Shown here piece after piece: positions 17,080-31,446 of a stretch of DNA of 64,000 nucleotides; position 1 is the first letter of the stretch, and each line of letters starts with the position of its first letter. The notes under the pieces were generated by a model. It saw only the letters and a program-made list of their open reading frames with translations. It made no database searches and was not told the DNA's origin. This DNA is from Deltaproteobacteria bacterium (GTDB lineage: Bacteria; Myxococcota_A; UBA796; UBA9615), in the NCBI GenBank assembly GCA_023954745.1, contig JAGSHC010000007.1, forward strand, positions 1-64,000, written 5' to 3'. The position numbers and the translations under genes were made by a program.

Positions 17080-17739
17080 ATGACCACCGCACTCGTCACC
17101 GGAGCAAATCGTGGAATCGGGCTGGAACTGGCCCGACAGCTGGCTGCGCAGGGCCACGAAGTGATCGGTGTGTGCCGCACCTCGAGCCCCGAGCTCGACG
17201 CCGTCGCCGAGGTCTGGGCCGGCATCGATGTGGGCAGCGACGCGTGCATCGCGACCCTGAAGGAGAAGGCCGCCGGACGCACGATCGACATCGTCGTCAA
17301 CAACGCCGGCATCCTCCGCCACGAAGGTCTCGAGTCCCTGGTCTGGGACAACCTGCGGGCCCAGTTCGAGGTGAACTCGATGGGGCCGCTCCGCGTGACC
17401 CAAGCGCTGCTCGATTCCCTCGGCCGCGGCGCAAAGGTCGCCATCGTCACCAGCCGCATGGGCTCCATCGCGGACAACACGTCGGGCGGCGCCTACGGCT
17501 ACCGCATGAGCAAGGCCGCCGTGAACGCAGCCGGCGTCTCTCTCGCCAACGACCTCGAGAGCCAGGGCATCGCGGTGATCCTGCTGCACCCCGGATGGGT
17601 CCAGACGGGCATGACCGGGGGACGGGGACACCTCTCCGCCGCGGAGTCTGCCGCTGGCCTCATCGCGCGCATCGACGAGCTGACTCTCCACACGACCGGC
17701 AGCTTCCACCACGCCCAGGGCGAGGAGCTGCCCTGGTAG
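17080..17739 (+). CDS. Short-chain dehydrogenase/reductase, C-factor (CsgA)-like
   Basis: The 219-residue NAD(P)-binding enzyme has the classical SDR motifs: TGANRGIG at 7-14, NNAG at 74-77 and the catalytic YxxxK as YRMSK (Y141, K145) with a Ser near 125. The overall form matches the C-factor/CsgA-like group, which in Myxococcus includes the CsgA developmental signal; that role cannot be inferred here. Cytosolic, substrate unknown. The next gene follows after 12 bases. Confidence 0.88.
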   Translation: MTTALVTGANRGIGLELARQLAAQGHEVIGVCRTSSPELDAVAEVWAGIDVGSDACIATLKEKAAGRTIDIVVNNAGILRHEGLESLVWDNLRAQFEVNSMGPLRVTQALLDSLGRGAKVAIVTSRMGSIADNTSGGAYGYRMSKAAVNAAGVSLANDLESQGIAVILLHPGWVQTGMTGGRGHLSAAESAAGLIARIDELTLHTTGSFHHAQGEELPW

Positions 17740-17751
17740 GGCCGGAGCACC

Positions 17752-18195
17752 ATGGACCACGACCTCGTCTTTCACCTCGGCAACTCCCTCGTTCTTCCGG
17801 CCTGGCTGGCCATGCTCTTCCGCCCCTCCTGGCGGTTCGGCACCGACGTGTTGGCGCCACTCATCACCCCAGCGGCCATGGCGCTGCTGTACTCCGTCTA
17901 CATCACCCTCACCCTCACCGGCGACGGCCCCGGAGGGTTCGGTGACCTCGAGGAGCTCGGCCTCGGCTTCAGTGAGCCCATCGGCGCCATGGCGGGCTGG
18001 GCCCACTACCTCGTGGCCGACGTCTTCATCGGGTCCTGGGCCCTGCGCGAGTCGCGGCGCCTCGGCATCCGCCACCGCACGATGGTTCCCATCCTCATCC
18101 TCCTCTTGATGCTGATGCCCGTGGGTTTCCTCGCGTACCTGGTCGTGCGGGCCCGTCACACCGGCTTCGCCATCTCCGCGGGCCGCGGCGCCTGA
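17752..18195 (+). CDS. ABA4-like (DUF4281) membrane protein
   Basis: The 147-residue protein has about four hydrophobic helices and the family signature GWAHYLVADVFIGSWALRES. Homologues of plant ABA4 (neoxanthin synthesis) and cyanobacterial/bacterial DUF4281 proteins share this pattern; no bacterial reaction is established. It lies 12 bp downstream of the SDR gene, probably in the same operon. Confidence 0.8.
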   Translation: MDHDLVFHLGNSLVLPAWLAMLFRPSWRFGTDVLAPLITPAAMALLYSVYITLTLTGDGPGGFGDLEELGLGFSEPIGAMAGWAHYLVADVFIGSWALRESRRLGIRHRTMVPILILLLMLMPVGFLAYLVVRARHTGFAISAGRGA

Positions 18196-18315
18196 CTTCC
18201 GGGGAGTTCGTCTCGCTCACCCGGCACCGTGAGAGTGGGCCCGAGATCGATGGCCCGACCCTCGGTCCGGAGCGCAGACCCCGCCGCTGTTGCTCGGGCC
18301 GGATAGAGTCTCGCG

Positions 18316-19764
18316 ATGCCGCCCATCCGCGAAGCTGGCCTGCGTCTCGCCGCCGAGAGCGGGCTCTACACCGTCGGGATGTTCCTCGTGCGGGCCGGCA
18401 ACTTCCTCCTGCTGCCGCTGTACCTGAGCCTCCTCGACCCAGCGGAGTACGGCGCCTTCGGGGTGGTCCGACAGCTCGTGGTTGCCCTCGTGCCCCTCGC
18501 CGTGACCGGGCAGGTGCACTCGCTGCTGCGTCTCGTGGTCGACACCGAACAGGGGAGCAGCGAGACCTCCACCTCGCTCCTTCAGACCGTCGTGGCCTGG
18601 GTCCTCGGGTCGTCTCTGGTCCTCACTGCCCTCGCCGCCGCCGCCTGGCCCCTGCTCGACGGGTGGGTCGGCGGAGTGCCCCTGTGGCCCCTGGGACTGG
18701 CAGGTCTCGGGCTCGTCGCGGGGCAGGGCCTCTTCAACATCGCCCAAGCCTGGCTCCAGGCGGTCCGCCGCGCCCGGGCCCACACTCTGCTGGCCGTGCT
18801 TCGGTGGCTCGTGCTGCTCGGGGGTGTGCTGCTGTTCGTCATCGGACTGGGCTGGGGAGCGCCCGGCCTGCTCCTCGCCATGAGCCTGTCCTTCGGGCTC
18901 GTCGCCATCGGCTCCCTCGGACTGTCGCTGCGCGGGCGACCTCCCAAGGTGCATCGCGACCTGATGCGCGCATCGCTGGTGTATGGCCTGCCCTTGCTCC
19001 CCCACGCGTTCTCGACGGTCGTCTTCGGGGCGACGGGTCAGCTGGTGATTGCGGCCGACCCATCCGCGGGGCTGGCCATCGCCGGGGCCTATCTCCTCGC
19101 GACCCAGCTCGGCCAGGTCGTGGCCATGGTGGCGGTGGGCGTGCAGAAGGCGTGGGTCCCGTTCTTCCTCCGCGAGGACCGGGACCGGGACCAGCGAGGT
19201 TGGGAGCGTGTACGGGTGCTCTCCTTCTTCGGCCTGGTGGCCGTGGCCCTCACCACCGTCGCAGTGGGCTTGCTCTCCCCCGAGCTGGTTGCCCTCGCCG
19301 GACTCTTCAGCCCCCATGACTGGAGCGCCGCTGCCCTGGTCGTACCGATCCTCGCGTTCTCGGGACTGCTGCGGGCGTACTATCTCGTGGCGCTCACCGT
19401 GGTGCTCGCCAACAAGCAGAGCGCGCGGTGGCTCGGAGCAGTGACCCTCCCTGCCGCCGTGTTGAACGTGGTGCTGACCCTCCTGTGGGTTCCCGCGCAC
19501 GGGATGGCAGGGGCAGCCTGGGCCGCGGTGGCCTCCTGGGGTGGCGCGGCGATCGCCACCGGCTTCCTGGCTCGACGGGCCCGCATCGTTCCCTTCAAGT
19601 ACGCACGCGCCGCCGTCCTCCTCGGGCTCTGTGGAGCAGCCCTCGCAGCGGGCGTGGAGCAGGACCTGGCGGTGCGCGCCGGAGTCCTGGCGGCCTTCGT
19701 CGCGAGCATCGCGTTGCTCGATGGTCGTGACCTTGGCAAGGCGGTGCGCTCACTGCGAGGGTGA
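18316..19764 (+). CDS. Polysaccharide flippase (Wzx/MOP superfamily)
   Basis: The 482-residue protein has 12-14 predicted transmembrane helices and the N-terminal pattern of Wzx-type lipid-linked oligosaccharide flippases (VGMFLVRAGNFLLLPLYL, then LDPAEYGAFGVV). It would move undecaprenyl-linked sugar units across the inner membrane. No glycosyltransferase is nearby, so the partner pathway is not local. Codon use matches neighbours. Confidence 0.85.
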   Translation: MPPIREAGLRLAAESGLYTVGMFLVRAGNFLLLPLYLSLLDPAEYGAFGVVRQLVVALVPLAVTGQVHSLLRLVVDTEQGSSETSTSLLQTVVAWVLGSSLVLTALAAAAWPLLDGWVGGVPLWPLGLAGLGLVAGQGLFNIAQAWLQAVRRARAHTLLAVLRWLVLLGGVLLFVIGLGWGAPGLLLAMSLSFGLVAIGSLGLSLRGRPPKVHRDLMRASLVYGLPLLPHAFSTVVFGATGQLVIAADPSAGLAIAGAYLLATQLGQVVAMVAVGVQKAWVPFFLREDRDRDQRGWERVRVLSFFGLVAVALTTVAVGLLSPELVALAGLFSPHDWSAAALVVPILAFSGLLRAYYLVALTVVLANKQSARWLGAVTLPAAVLNVVLTLLWVPAHGMAGAAWAAVASWGGAAIATGFLARRARIVPFKYARAAVLLGLCGAALAAGVEQDLAVRAGVLAAFVASIALLDGRDLGKAVRSLRG

Positions 19765-19802
19765 GCCCAAGACCCCTTCCCTCTCGGAGCCCCCCGCGCG
19801 CC

Positions 19803-19889
19803 ATGGGCTACTGCGACGCGCGCAGCATGGCCGGTGGGATCAAGGCGTGGCGGGCGGCTGGCTATCCCCTGGATCGTCGCGACGGGTGA
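19803..19889 (+). pseudogene. Rhodanese-domain C-terminal remnant
   Basis: The frame reads MGYCDARSMAGGIKAWRAAG and then YPLDRRDG and stop. AGGIKAWRAAGYPL is the conserved last strand and helix of rhodanese (sulfurtransferase) domains. The upstream frame lacks the catalytic CxxGxR loop and the rest of the fold, so only about 28 residues of the gene survive. The remnant overlaps the last 50 bases of the P-type ATPase gene on the other strand. Confidence 0.65.
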
Positions 19890-22341
19890 GTCCCACCAGC
19901 TTGCTGGCCTCGAAGAGCACGAAGCCGGCACAGGCGACCGCTGAGACCCGGCCCCAGTCCGCAAGACTGATGGGCACGAGATGGAACGCCACCGCCAGCG
20001 GCGTGTAGAGCAGGAGCAGGTGCACGCAGAGCACCACCGCGATGGCCGCGAGCAGCCAGCGGTTACCGAGCAGCCCCACGGTCACCACCGGCAGCCGGCT
20101 CCGCGCCGACATGGCCATCAGCAGCTCGATGCCGATGGTCAGAGTCAGCGTGGTGGAGCGCGCGTGATCGAGATCGACTCCCTGCGCGTTCTGCCACCAG
20201 AACCATCCCCCCACCATCGTGAAGCTGAGCAGCGTCATGCCGATCAGACGCGGCCATTCCCCCGACAGCAGACCCTCGTCATGAGGACGGGGAGGGCGCT
20301 GCATGACGTCCGGCTCGGCGGGCTCCGTCCCGAGAGCAAGGGCGGGGAGGCCGTCCGTCATCAGGTTGAGCCACAGGATGTGGATGGGCAGAAACGGGAG
20401 GGGCAGCTTCAGCGCGACGGCCGCGAGGATCAGCAGCAGTTCGTCGAAGTTCGCCCGCAGGAGGAAGAGCACGAACTTGCGAATGTTGTCGTGCAGACGC
20501 CGCCCCTCGCGGATGGCTGCGACGATGGTGGCGAAGTGGTCGTCGGCGAGCACCACGGACGCAGCCTCCCGGGCGACTTCAGTGCCCCGGTCTCCCATGG
20601 CAACCCCCACATGAGCGCCCTTGAGCGCGGGGGCGTCATTCACACCGTCACCGCTCATGGAGACAATCTCGCCCTGGGCCTGGAGGGCCTGGAGGATGGC
20701 GATCTTGTGCTCTGGCGCGACACGCGCGAACACCGAGGTGTCCCGGACCCGGGCGAGGAGCTCCGGCTCGGTGAGCGTGTCCAGCTGGTTGCCCACGAGG
20801 GTCCTGGTGGCGTCGATACCCACCTGCGCAGCGATGGAGCGCGCTGTCGCCGGTGAGTCTCCGGTGATCATCACGCTGCGAATCCCCGCCGCCCGCGCCT
20901 CCTCCACCGCCGTCCGCACGCCGTCCCTGGGAGGGTCTTCCAGGCCCCAGAGGCCCACGTATCGAGTGCGTCCGCTCTCGTGCACCGCCCCGGCGAGCAC
21001 CCGCAGTCCGCGCGCCGCAAAGCTGTCGGCAGCCGCATCGATGGCATCCCCTCCATCGTCGACCAGCAGCGCGATGCGCTCGGGGCTGCCCTTGAGGAAG
21101 GAGCGCTCCCCATGGCGGGTACGCATGTACTTCTCTTCGGAGGAGAACGGCACCTCCTCGTCATCGATGGAGAGGCGCGTTGCCCCTTCCTTGTCGGCCC
21201 ACCGCAGCAGCGCCACTTCCGTGGGGTCTCCGAGGTTGGGGAGCGCAGCGTGATTGCAGCAGGCGGCGATCTCCGCCAGGAGTGGACCGTCGCCGTCCTG
21301 AGCGACGCTGGTCCTCACGACGGTCATGCGGTTCCCGGTGATGGTCCCGGTCTTGTCCGCGCAGATGACGGTGACGCTGCCCAGCGTCTCCAGAGAGTCG
21401 AGCCGCCTGACGAGAGCGTGCTCGTGAGCCATGCGCCGCACGCCAAGGGCAAAACAGACCGTCACGACAGCGGGGAGACCCTCGGGGACCGCGGAGACCG
21501 CCAGACTGACCCCGACGAGCAACACCTCGATGAGGGGCAGCCCTTGCACGAGCCCTGCCACCACGACGATGGCCGTCAACACGAGCACGACCCCGCCGAG
21601 CATGAAGCCCAGGCGACGAAGCCTCCTCTGCAGCGGTGTCTCGGGCAGAACGGTTCCGCCCACGAGCTCGGCGATGCGGCCCGTCTCCGTGCTCAATCCG
21701 GTAGCGACCACCACGGCCTCGGCCGAGCCCCGGGTGACGAGGGTGCCGCTGTAGAGCATCGACGAACGCTCGGCGACCGGCGCGTTCGCAGCCACTGGTG
21801 CCACGCTCTTCCGCACGGGCATGGACTCCCCGGTGAGGGAGGACTCGTCGACCGCGAGGTGGGAGGAGGTGAGGATGCGCGCGTCCGCCGAGACCCGGTC
21901 GCCAGCCTCGAGCTGCACCACGTCCCCCGGCACCAACTCGCGGGACGCGATGTCCTGCTCCACCCCTCCTCGACGGACCCTCGCGTGCGGGGCTCCGAGT
22001 CTCGCGAGCTCGGCGATGGCCTCCTCGGCCTTGTACTCCTGCACGAACCCGAGAGCAGCATTGAGAAGAAGGATGGCGCCGATGACGTACGCGTCGAGGA
22101 AGCTGCGCCAGGTGAGCGGCTCGTGCTCCAGGACCGGCGCCGCGATGGAGAGCGCCAGTGCCACGAAGAGGATGTAGACGAGCACGTCCTGGAACTGACG
22201 CTTCACCAGGGAGACGAGCGAGCGCTTGGACTCGGGCAGCGCGTTCGGCCCGGCCGGCGAGGCGAAGACCTCGGCCGCGGTCAGCCCGCCGGGCCGGCTG
22301 CCGAGCTGGGAGAGGGCTTCAGACGCGGGGATGTCATGCAC
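19840..22341 (-). CDS. P-type ATPase, P2A-like (calcium/manganese-type)
   Basis: The 833-residue cation pump has all P-type motifs: TGES (actuator), DKTGTITGN with the phosphorylated Asp, KGSPE, TGDSPATA and GDGVNDAPALK. The TM4 sequence SAVPEGLPA is the PEGLP form of P2A/P2B pumps, which usually carry Ca2+ or Mn2+. About ten membrane helices are present. It exports or sequesters the ion across the inner membrane at the cost of ATP. Start GTG 22341 was chosen because the conserved N-domain (SEALSQLGSRPGGLTAAE) begins right after; there is no clear ribosome-binding site. The last dozen residues, after LVGLTRR, are antisense to a rhodanese remnant. Confidence 0.9.
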   Translation of the reverse strand: MHDIPASEALSQLGSRPGGLTAAEVFASPAGPNALPESKRSLVSLVKRQFQDVLVYILFVALALSIAAPVLEHEPLTWRSFLDAYVIGAILLLNAALGFVQEYKAEEAIAELARLGAPHARVRRGGVEQDIASRELVPGDVVQLEAGDRVSADARILTSSHLAVDESSLTGESMPVRKSVAPVAANAPVAERSSMLYSGTLVTRGSAEAVVVATGLSTETGRIAELVGGTVLPETPLQRRLRRLGFMLGGVVLVLTAIVVVAGLVQGLPLIEVLLVGVSLAVSAVPEGLPAVVTVCFALGVRRMAHEHALVRRLDSLETLGSVTVICADKTGTITGNRMTVVRTSVAQDGDGPLLAEIAACCNHAALPNLGDPTEVALLRWADKEGATRLSIDDEEVPFSSEEKYMRTRHGERSFLKGSPERIALLVDDGGDAIDAAADSFAARGLRVLAGAVHESGRTRYVGLWGLEDPPRDGVRTAVEEARAAGIRSVMITGDSPATARSIAAQVGIDATRTLVGNQLDTLTEPELLARVRDTSVFARVAPEHKIAILQALQAQGEIVSMSGDGVNDAPALKGAHVGVAMGDRGTEVAREAASVVLADDHFATIVAAIREGRRLHDNIRKFVLFLLRANFDELLLILAAVALKLPLPFLPIHILWLNLMTDGLPALALGTEPAEPDVMQRPPRPHDEGLLSGEWPRLIGMTLLSFTMVGGWFWWQNAQGVDLDHARSTTLTLTIGIELLMAMSARSRLPVVTVGLLGNRWLLAAIAVVLCVHLLLLYTPLAVAFHLVPISLADWGRVSAVACAGFVLFEASKLVGLTRRDDPGDSQPPATP

Positions 22342-22446
22342 CAACACAGAGTAGGAGTCAGGACCCGAGGACACCCTGAGCGTCCGCAGCCTGCGTACGT
22401 CATACTGACCATGGCGGGTGAGGGGCTCAGCCGCCGCGGAGTGCCT

Positions 22447-27543
<5,097 letters not shown>

Positions 27544-27568
27544 GCGACTGGAGCGAGTGTTAGTCGAC

Positions 27569-27606
27569 GGTCCAGCCGCCGGTTCCGGTGTCGGTGTGGC
27601 TGGACC
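27569..27606. terminator. Convergent terminator hairpin
   Basis: GGTCCAGCC and GGCTGGACC form a perfect 9-bp stem with a 20-base loop, located between the stops of the convergent surface-protein and ArsR genes. No T-run, so termination strength is uncertain. Confidence 0.5.
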
Positions 27607-27638
27607 CGGGTTCGACACACGGCGCCGAAGGCACCCCC

Positions 27639-27992
27639 CTACTTCTCACCCCACTCATCGCGCGCCGACGCCATCGCGGCGCGGATTCGGCCCGGCTGGA
27701 GCAGCGCCGCCTCGGTGAAGTCCAGCCCCTCGAGCACCCAGCGGGCCACGCGGGGCTCGGCCAGGGAGTAGTACACGTGGCGGCCCTCCCGGCGGGGGGT
27801 CACGAGGCGGTGCGCCTTGAGCTGCTTGAGATGTTGGGAGACCCGCGAGTGGGAGCACTTGAGGATCTCCGCCAGGTGGTTCACATCCTGCTCGCTCTGC
27901 CCGAGCTCCTCGATGATGCGCACCCGATGGGGGTGCGACAGCGCTCCGAACAGGGAGGCGAGCTCCTGGGTGACGATCTCTCGTTGCGGCAT
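27639..27992 (-). CDS. ArsR-family winged-helix repressor
   Basis: The 117-residue protein is a full-length ArsR/SmtB-type regulator: FGALSHPHRVRIIEELG, then DVNHLAEILKCSHSRVSQHLKQL (recognition helix) and the wing RREGRHVYYSL. The CxC alpha3 metal site of ArsR/CadC is not present (DVNHLAEIL instead), so the signal is not arsenic by that site and could be another metal, sulfur species or a metabolite. It is divergent from the ABC exporter genes, and a dyad in the shared 116-bp region overlaps the exporter start codon, as expected for a repressor. Confidence 0.9.
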   Translation of the reverse strand: MPQREIVTQELASLFGALSHPHRVRIIEELGQSEQDVNHLAEILKCSHSRVSQHLKQLKAHRLVTPRREGRHVYYSLAEPRVARWVLEGLDFTEAALLQPGRIRAAMASARDEWGEK

Positions 27993-28095
27993 GGGGGCTC
28001 CTGACTCCGTGCGGCGCTGCTCTGGCGCCCGTCACGAACTTCCTGCTTGACGTTGCTGAAATCGAGTCTAGCTTACGTGCTCATATTAATAATCT

Positions 28096-28116
28096 TTAAT
28101 GTTTGAACATGATTAA
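28096..28116. promoter_or_regulatory. Candidate ArsR operator overlapping the ABC gene start
   Basis: The 21-base AT-rich dyad contains ATGTT-TG-AACAT (28099-28110) with outer TTA and ATTAA flanks. The ATG of the ABC gene (28109) lies inside it. A possible promoter TTGACG-N16-TAGCTT (28047-28074) lies upstream, so binding here would block initiation or translation. Region is much more AT-rich than surrounding DNA. Confidence 0.5.
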
Positions 28117-30097
28117 TACGAACGAACTAGCTCAGCTTCAAGACCTCGTTGGACGCGCCCTCGCCGGCGCCTCGCACCCCCGCACGCCGTCGGACATCGC
28201 GGCCGCCCTGGGCCGCGCGAAGGGCCACGTGGCCCGCGCCCTGGTCGACCTGGGGGTCCCGAACGATCACCTCGAGCGGGCGCCCACGGAGGTCATCGAC
28301 GCGATCGGCTCCAACGCTCCGGCCCTCGCTCGCGGGGAGCGGGGGTGGGTTCTTCTCGACGACCGTCAGGGGCGCCGAGTCCGGGTCCTCGAGCAGCACA
28401 GCGACGAGCCCGTGTGGCTGGGGCCGGCGCGGCTCGATGCGCTGGGTCTCCGGGACTGGGTGCTCGTAGCTCCCGCCCCGGTGTTCCCGGGGGTGTCTTC
28501 GTCGGCCACTCCCTGGGAGCGCGTCCAGGCGCTCATGAAGGTGGAGTCCGAGGATCTGTGGACCGTCGCCCTCTACTCCGTGGGGGTCGGCCTCCTGTCG
28601 CTGGCGACCCCGGTGGCCGTGCAGGCCCTGGTGAACACGGTGGCCTTCGGCACCGCAGTCCAGCCCCTGCTGGTCCTCACCATCCTTCTGGGCGGCGGAC
28701 TGGCCCTCGCCGCAGGCCTTCAGCTCATGCAGGCGTGGGTCGTCGAGCTTCTGCGCAGGCGCCTGTTCATTCGACTCGTCTCCGACCTCGCCCACCGCTT
28801 GCCCCGGGTGCGCCTCGACGCGCTGCGGGGAGGCCGCGGACCCGAGCTCCTCAATCGCTTCTTCGACATCTTCACCCTGGAGAAGGCAGTCGCCGCCTGG
28901 CTCGGTGATGGTCTCGGCGCGCTGATCACGGCGGCCGTTGGACTCGCGGTCCTGGCCGTCTACCACCCGGCTCTGCTGGTGTTCGACCTCATCCTCGGGA
29001 CCGCCGTCGCCACGACCTTCCTCGTCCTCGGGCGCGGGGGCACGTCCACCGCGGTGAACGAGAGCAAGGCCAAGTACCGGGTGGCGGCCTGGATGGAGGA
29101 GATCGCGCGCAACCCGGTTGCGTTCAAGGCCTCGGGCGCTGCGGACCTCGCGCGGAACCGGGCCGACGTGCTGTCCCGCGAGTTCCTCGAGGCGCGCCAC
29201 GCTCACTTCCGGGTCGTTCTTCGTCAGGTCGCCGGCGCCCTGGGGCTCCAGGTCATCGCCGCGGCTGGGCTCCTGGGCGTCGGCGGATGGCTCGTCATCG
29301 CCCGACAGCTGACCCTGGGGCAGCTCGTCGCCGCCGAGCTCATCGTGGCCACCACCGTCGCCGCCTTCGCCAAGAGCAGCAAGCTCCTGGAGTCCTGGTA
29401 CGACCTGCTCGCCGCCGCGGACAAGCTCGGCCAGCTGACAGACCTGCCCCTGGAGCCCGCGGGCGAGCGCACCACGGGACTGCACGAGGGACAGCTGTCC
29501 GCGGCCCTGACCTTCGGCACGAAGCAGGTGCGCGTCGCCGCGGGCGAGCGCATCGCGCTGACGGGGCGCTCGGGAGCCGGCAAGAGCACGGCGCTGGAGG
29601 AGCTCTTTGGCCTCGTCGACGGCCAGGCAGAGATCTCCGACACGCCCGTGGCGGACCTCGACCGGGAGCTCCTGCGTCGGCGGGTCGCCCTCGTGCAGGG
29701 CTTTGAGGTCATCGAGGGAACGGTGCTCGACAACCTGCGCTTCGGCCGGGACAAGCCCACACGGGCCGAAGCCTGGGCCGCGCTGCGCCGAGTGGGGCTG
29801 GACGCGACGGTCGCGAACCTCGACGGAGGGCTCGATGCGGCCCTGACTCCGTCCGGCTCCCCGCTCGTCCCCGCGGAAGCCCGTCGCCTCGTCGTCGCGC
29901 GGAGCCTCGCCGGGAACCCAGACCTGCTGCTCATCGACGAGGCGCTGGACGGGCTGGAGGAGGACAAGGGCGAGACCGTCCTCGACTCCGTCTTCCACTA
30001 CGCCCGTCCCTGGACCGTGCTCGTCGTCAGCCATGACCCCGCGGTGCTCGCGCGCTGCGACCGCGTCATCACTCTTGCCTCTGAGGAGGCCTCCTGA
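28109..30097 (+). CDS. ABC transporter, fused permease/ATPase (type I secretion-like) with degenerate signature
   Basis: The 662-residue protein has an N-terminal soluble region of about 130 residues, vaguely like a degenerate C39/HTH region, a six-helix ABC membrane domain (about 140-420) and a nucleotide-binding domain. Walker A GRSGAGKST (about 486-494), Q-loop VQG, Walker B LLLIDEA (D610, E611) and switch VSHDP are intact. The ABC signature LSGGQ is replaced by LVPAEARRL. It is the first gene of an exporter set with an HlyD protein and a TolC protein, coupled by short overlaps. Substrate unknown. Start ATG 28109 has no ribosome-binding site. Confidence 0.87.
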   Translation: MINTNELAQLQDLVGRALAGASHPRTPSDIAAALGRAKGHVARALVDLGVPNDHLERAPTEVIDAIGSNAPALARGERGWVLLDDRQGRRVRVLEQHSDEPVWLGPARLDALGLRDWVLVAPAPVFPGVSSSATPWERVQALMKVESEDLWTVALYSVGVGLLSLATPVAVQALVNTVAFGTAVQPLLVLTILLGGGLALAAGLQLMQAWVVELLRRRLFIRLVSDLAHRLPRVRLDALRGGRGPELLNRFFDIFTLEKAVAAWLGDGLGALITAAVGLAVLAVYHPALLVFDLILGTAVATTFLVLGRGGTSTAVNESKAKYRVAAWMEEIARNPVAFKASGAADLARNRADVLSREFLEARHAHFRVVLRQVAGALGLQVIAAAGLLGVGGWLVIARQLTLGQLVAAELIVATTVAAFAKSSKLLESWYDLLAAADKLGQLTDLPLEPAGERTTGLHEGQLSAALTFGTKQVRVAAGERIALTGRSGAGKSTALEELFGLVDGQAEISDTPVADLDRELLRRRVALVQGFEVIEGTVLDNLRFGRDKPTRAEAWAALRRVGLDATVANLDGGLDAALTPSGSPLVPAEARRLVVARSLAGNPDLLLIDEALDGLEEDKGETVLDSVFHYARPWTVLVVSHDPAVLARCDRVITLASEEAS

Positions 30098-31446
30098 TGC
30101 TCTTCCTCGCTCGCGCCTACCCCGACTCTCCCGACGTCAAGACCGAGGAGGGATGGGCTCCACCGGAGCTGCTGCCCGCCTGGCGCCTCGTGCCCCCGCC
30201 CAGGGGCGCCCGTCGCGTCGCCCGTCGGCTCGCGGTGTTCCTCCTCGTGTTCGCCCTCGCGTGTGTGCTGTCTCCGTGGCAGCAGTCCGTCCGTGGAGAT
30301 GGCTCGGTCATCGCGTTTGCGCCCTCGGAGCGTCCAGTCACCGTGGAGGCGCCCACCTCGGGCGTCGTGCGGAAGTGGCACGTTCGGGAGGGGGACTCGG
30401 TCGTCGCGGGGCAGCTCCTCGTCTCCGTCACGGACAACGACCCCGGGCAGCTCGACCGACTCCGCGCCGAGCGCGACGCCGTGGCGGCCACCGTGGACCG
30501 CAAGTCCGACAGCGTGCTGGCGCTGGAGACGGGTCTCGTGGCCGCACAGCTCGCAGCGGACGCGAAGATCGAGGCATCTCGGAACAAGGTCGGAAGCGTG
30601 CGTCAGAAGCAGGAGGCCGTAGCCCAGAAGGTGGAGGCGGCCATCGCGAAGCTGGACACCGAGACCCGCAACCGGGACCGCACGGAGACCCTCGGCGCCG
30701 AGGGGCTCGCCTCGGTGCGGCAGCGCGAAGTAGCGGGGCTGAAGGTCGCTGAGGCCGAGGCGAAGCTTCGAGGGGCCAAGGCAGACGCAGCCGGGGCCGC
30801 CGCCGACCTGCGCTCCGCCGCGAGCTCCCTCCAGGAGGTGGAGAGCAGCACCCTGTCCAAGCTCTCGGAGCTGGAGAGCAAGCTCGAGTCGTCGCGGTCT
30901 GACGTGGAGACGGCCCGCGCGAAGCTCCTGTCGCTCGAGACGAAGCTCGGCCGCCAGATGACCCAGGATGTGAAGGCGCCGCGCGACGGGGTCGTGATGC
31001 GACAGCTGGTCCCCGAGGGCTCCGAGCAGGTGAAGCGAGGAGACGACCTCGCCGTCATCGTGCCGCCCCGCGAGACGGTGCGGGTGGCCCTCACCGTGGA
31101 CGGAAACGACGCTGCTCTGCTCGACCCGGGGCGCACGGTGCGGGTGCAGTTCGAGGGATGGCCCGCCGTCCAGTTCGTGGGCTGGCCCTCGGTGGCGGTG
31201 GGGACCTTCGGCGGCGTCGTCGAGCTCATCGATGCGGCGAGCGACGGCAGCGGCAACTTCCGGGTCGTCGTCCGGCCTGATCCCTTCGACACCCCCTGGC
31301 CCCCGTCGGAGCGCCTGCGCCCTGGCGTGCGCACCCACGGCTGGGTCCTCCTGGACCAGGTCCCGCTGGGGTTCGAGCTCTGGCGCCAGCTCAATGGCTT
31401 CCCGCCCTCGGTGCAGCCGCCCTCATCGTCCGGGACCTCGAAGTGA
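30097..31446 (+). CDS. HlyD-family membrane fusion protein
   Basis: The 449-residue periplasmic adaptor has one N-terminal membrane helix (RRLAVFLLVFALACVL, about residues 43-58), two half lipoyl motifs (VEAPTSGVVRKWHVREGD and DVKAPRDGVVMRQLVPEG) and a long coiled coil between them (about 110-300). It would link the ABC transporter in the inner membrane to the TolC-like channel. Start overlaps the ABC stop by one base (TGATG) and its stop overlaps the OMF start. Confidence 0.88.
   Translation: MLFLARAYPDSPDVKTEEGWAPPELLPAWRLVPPPRGARRVARRLAVFLLVFALACVLSPWQQSVRGDGSVIAFAPSERPVTVEAPTSGVVRKWHVREGDSVVAGQLLVSVTDNDPGQLDRLRAERDAVAATVDRKSDSVLALETGLVAAQLAADAKIEASRNKVGSVRQKQEAVAQKVEAAIAKLDTETRNRDRTETLGAEGLASVRQREVAGLKVAEAEAKLRGAKADAAGAAADLRSAASSLQEVESSTLSKLSELESKLESSRSDVETARAKLLSLETKLGRQMTQDVKAPRDGVVMRQLVPEGSEQVKRGDDLAVIVPPRETVRVALTVDGNDAALLDPGRTVRVQFEGWPAVQFVGWPSVAVGTFGGVVELIDAASDGSGNFRVVVRPDPFDTPWPPSERLRPGVRTHGWVLLDQVPLGFELWRQLNGFPPSVQPPSSSGTSK

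Noticed and set aside
20980-22446. N-terminal extension of the MopE-repeat ORF upstream of 22447
   Set aside because: The frame is open for about 490 codons more, but it is antisense to the P-type ATPase gene and lacks a signal peptide until the start at 22447 (or 22411).
27561-27648. 29-codon minus-strand frame ending DTGTGGWTVD
   Set aside because: Too short and overlapping the ArsR stop; no ribosome-binding site. The inverted repeat inside it is better explained as a convergent terminator.
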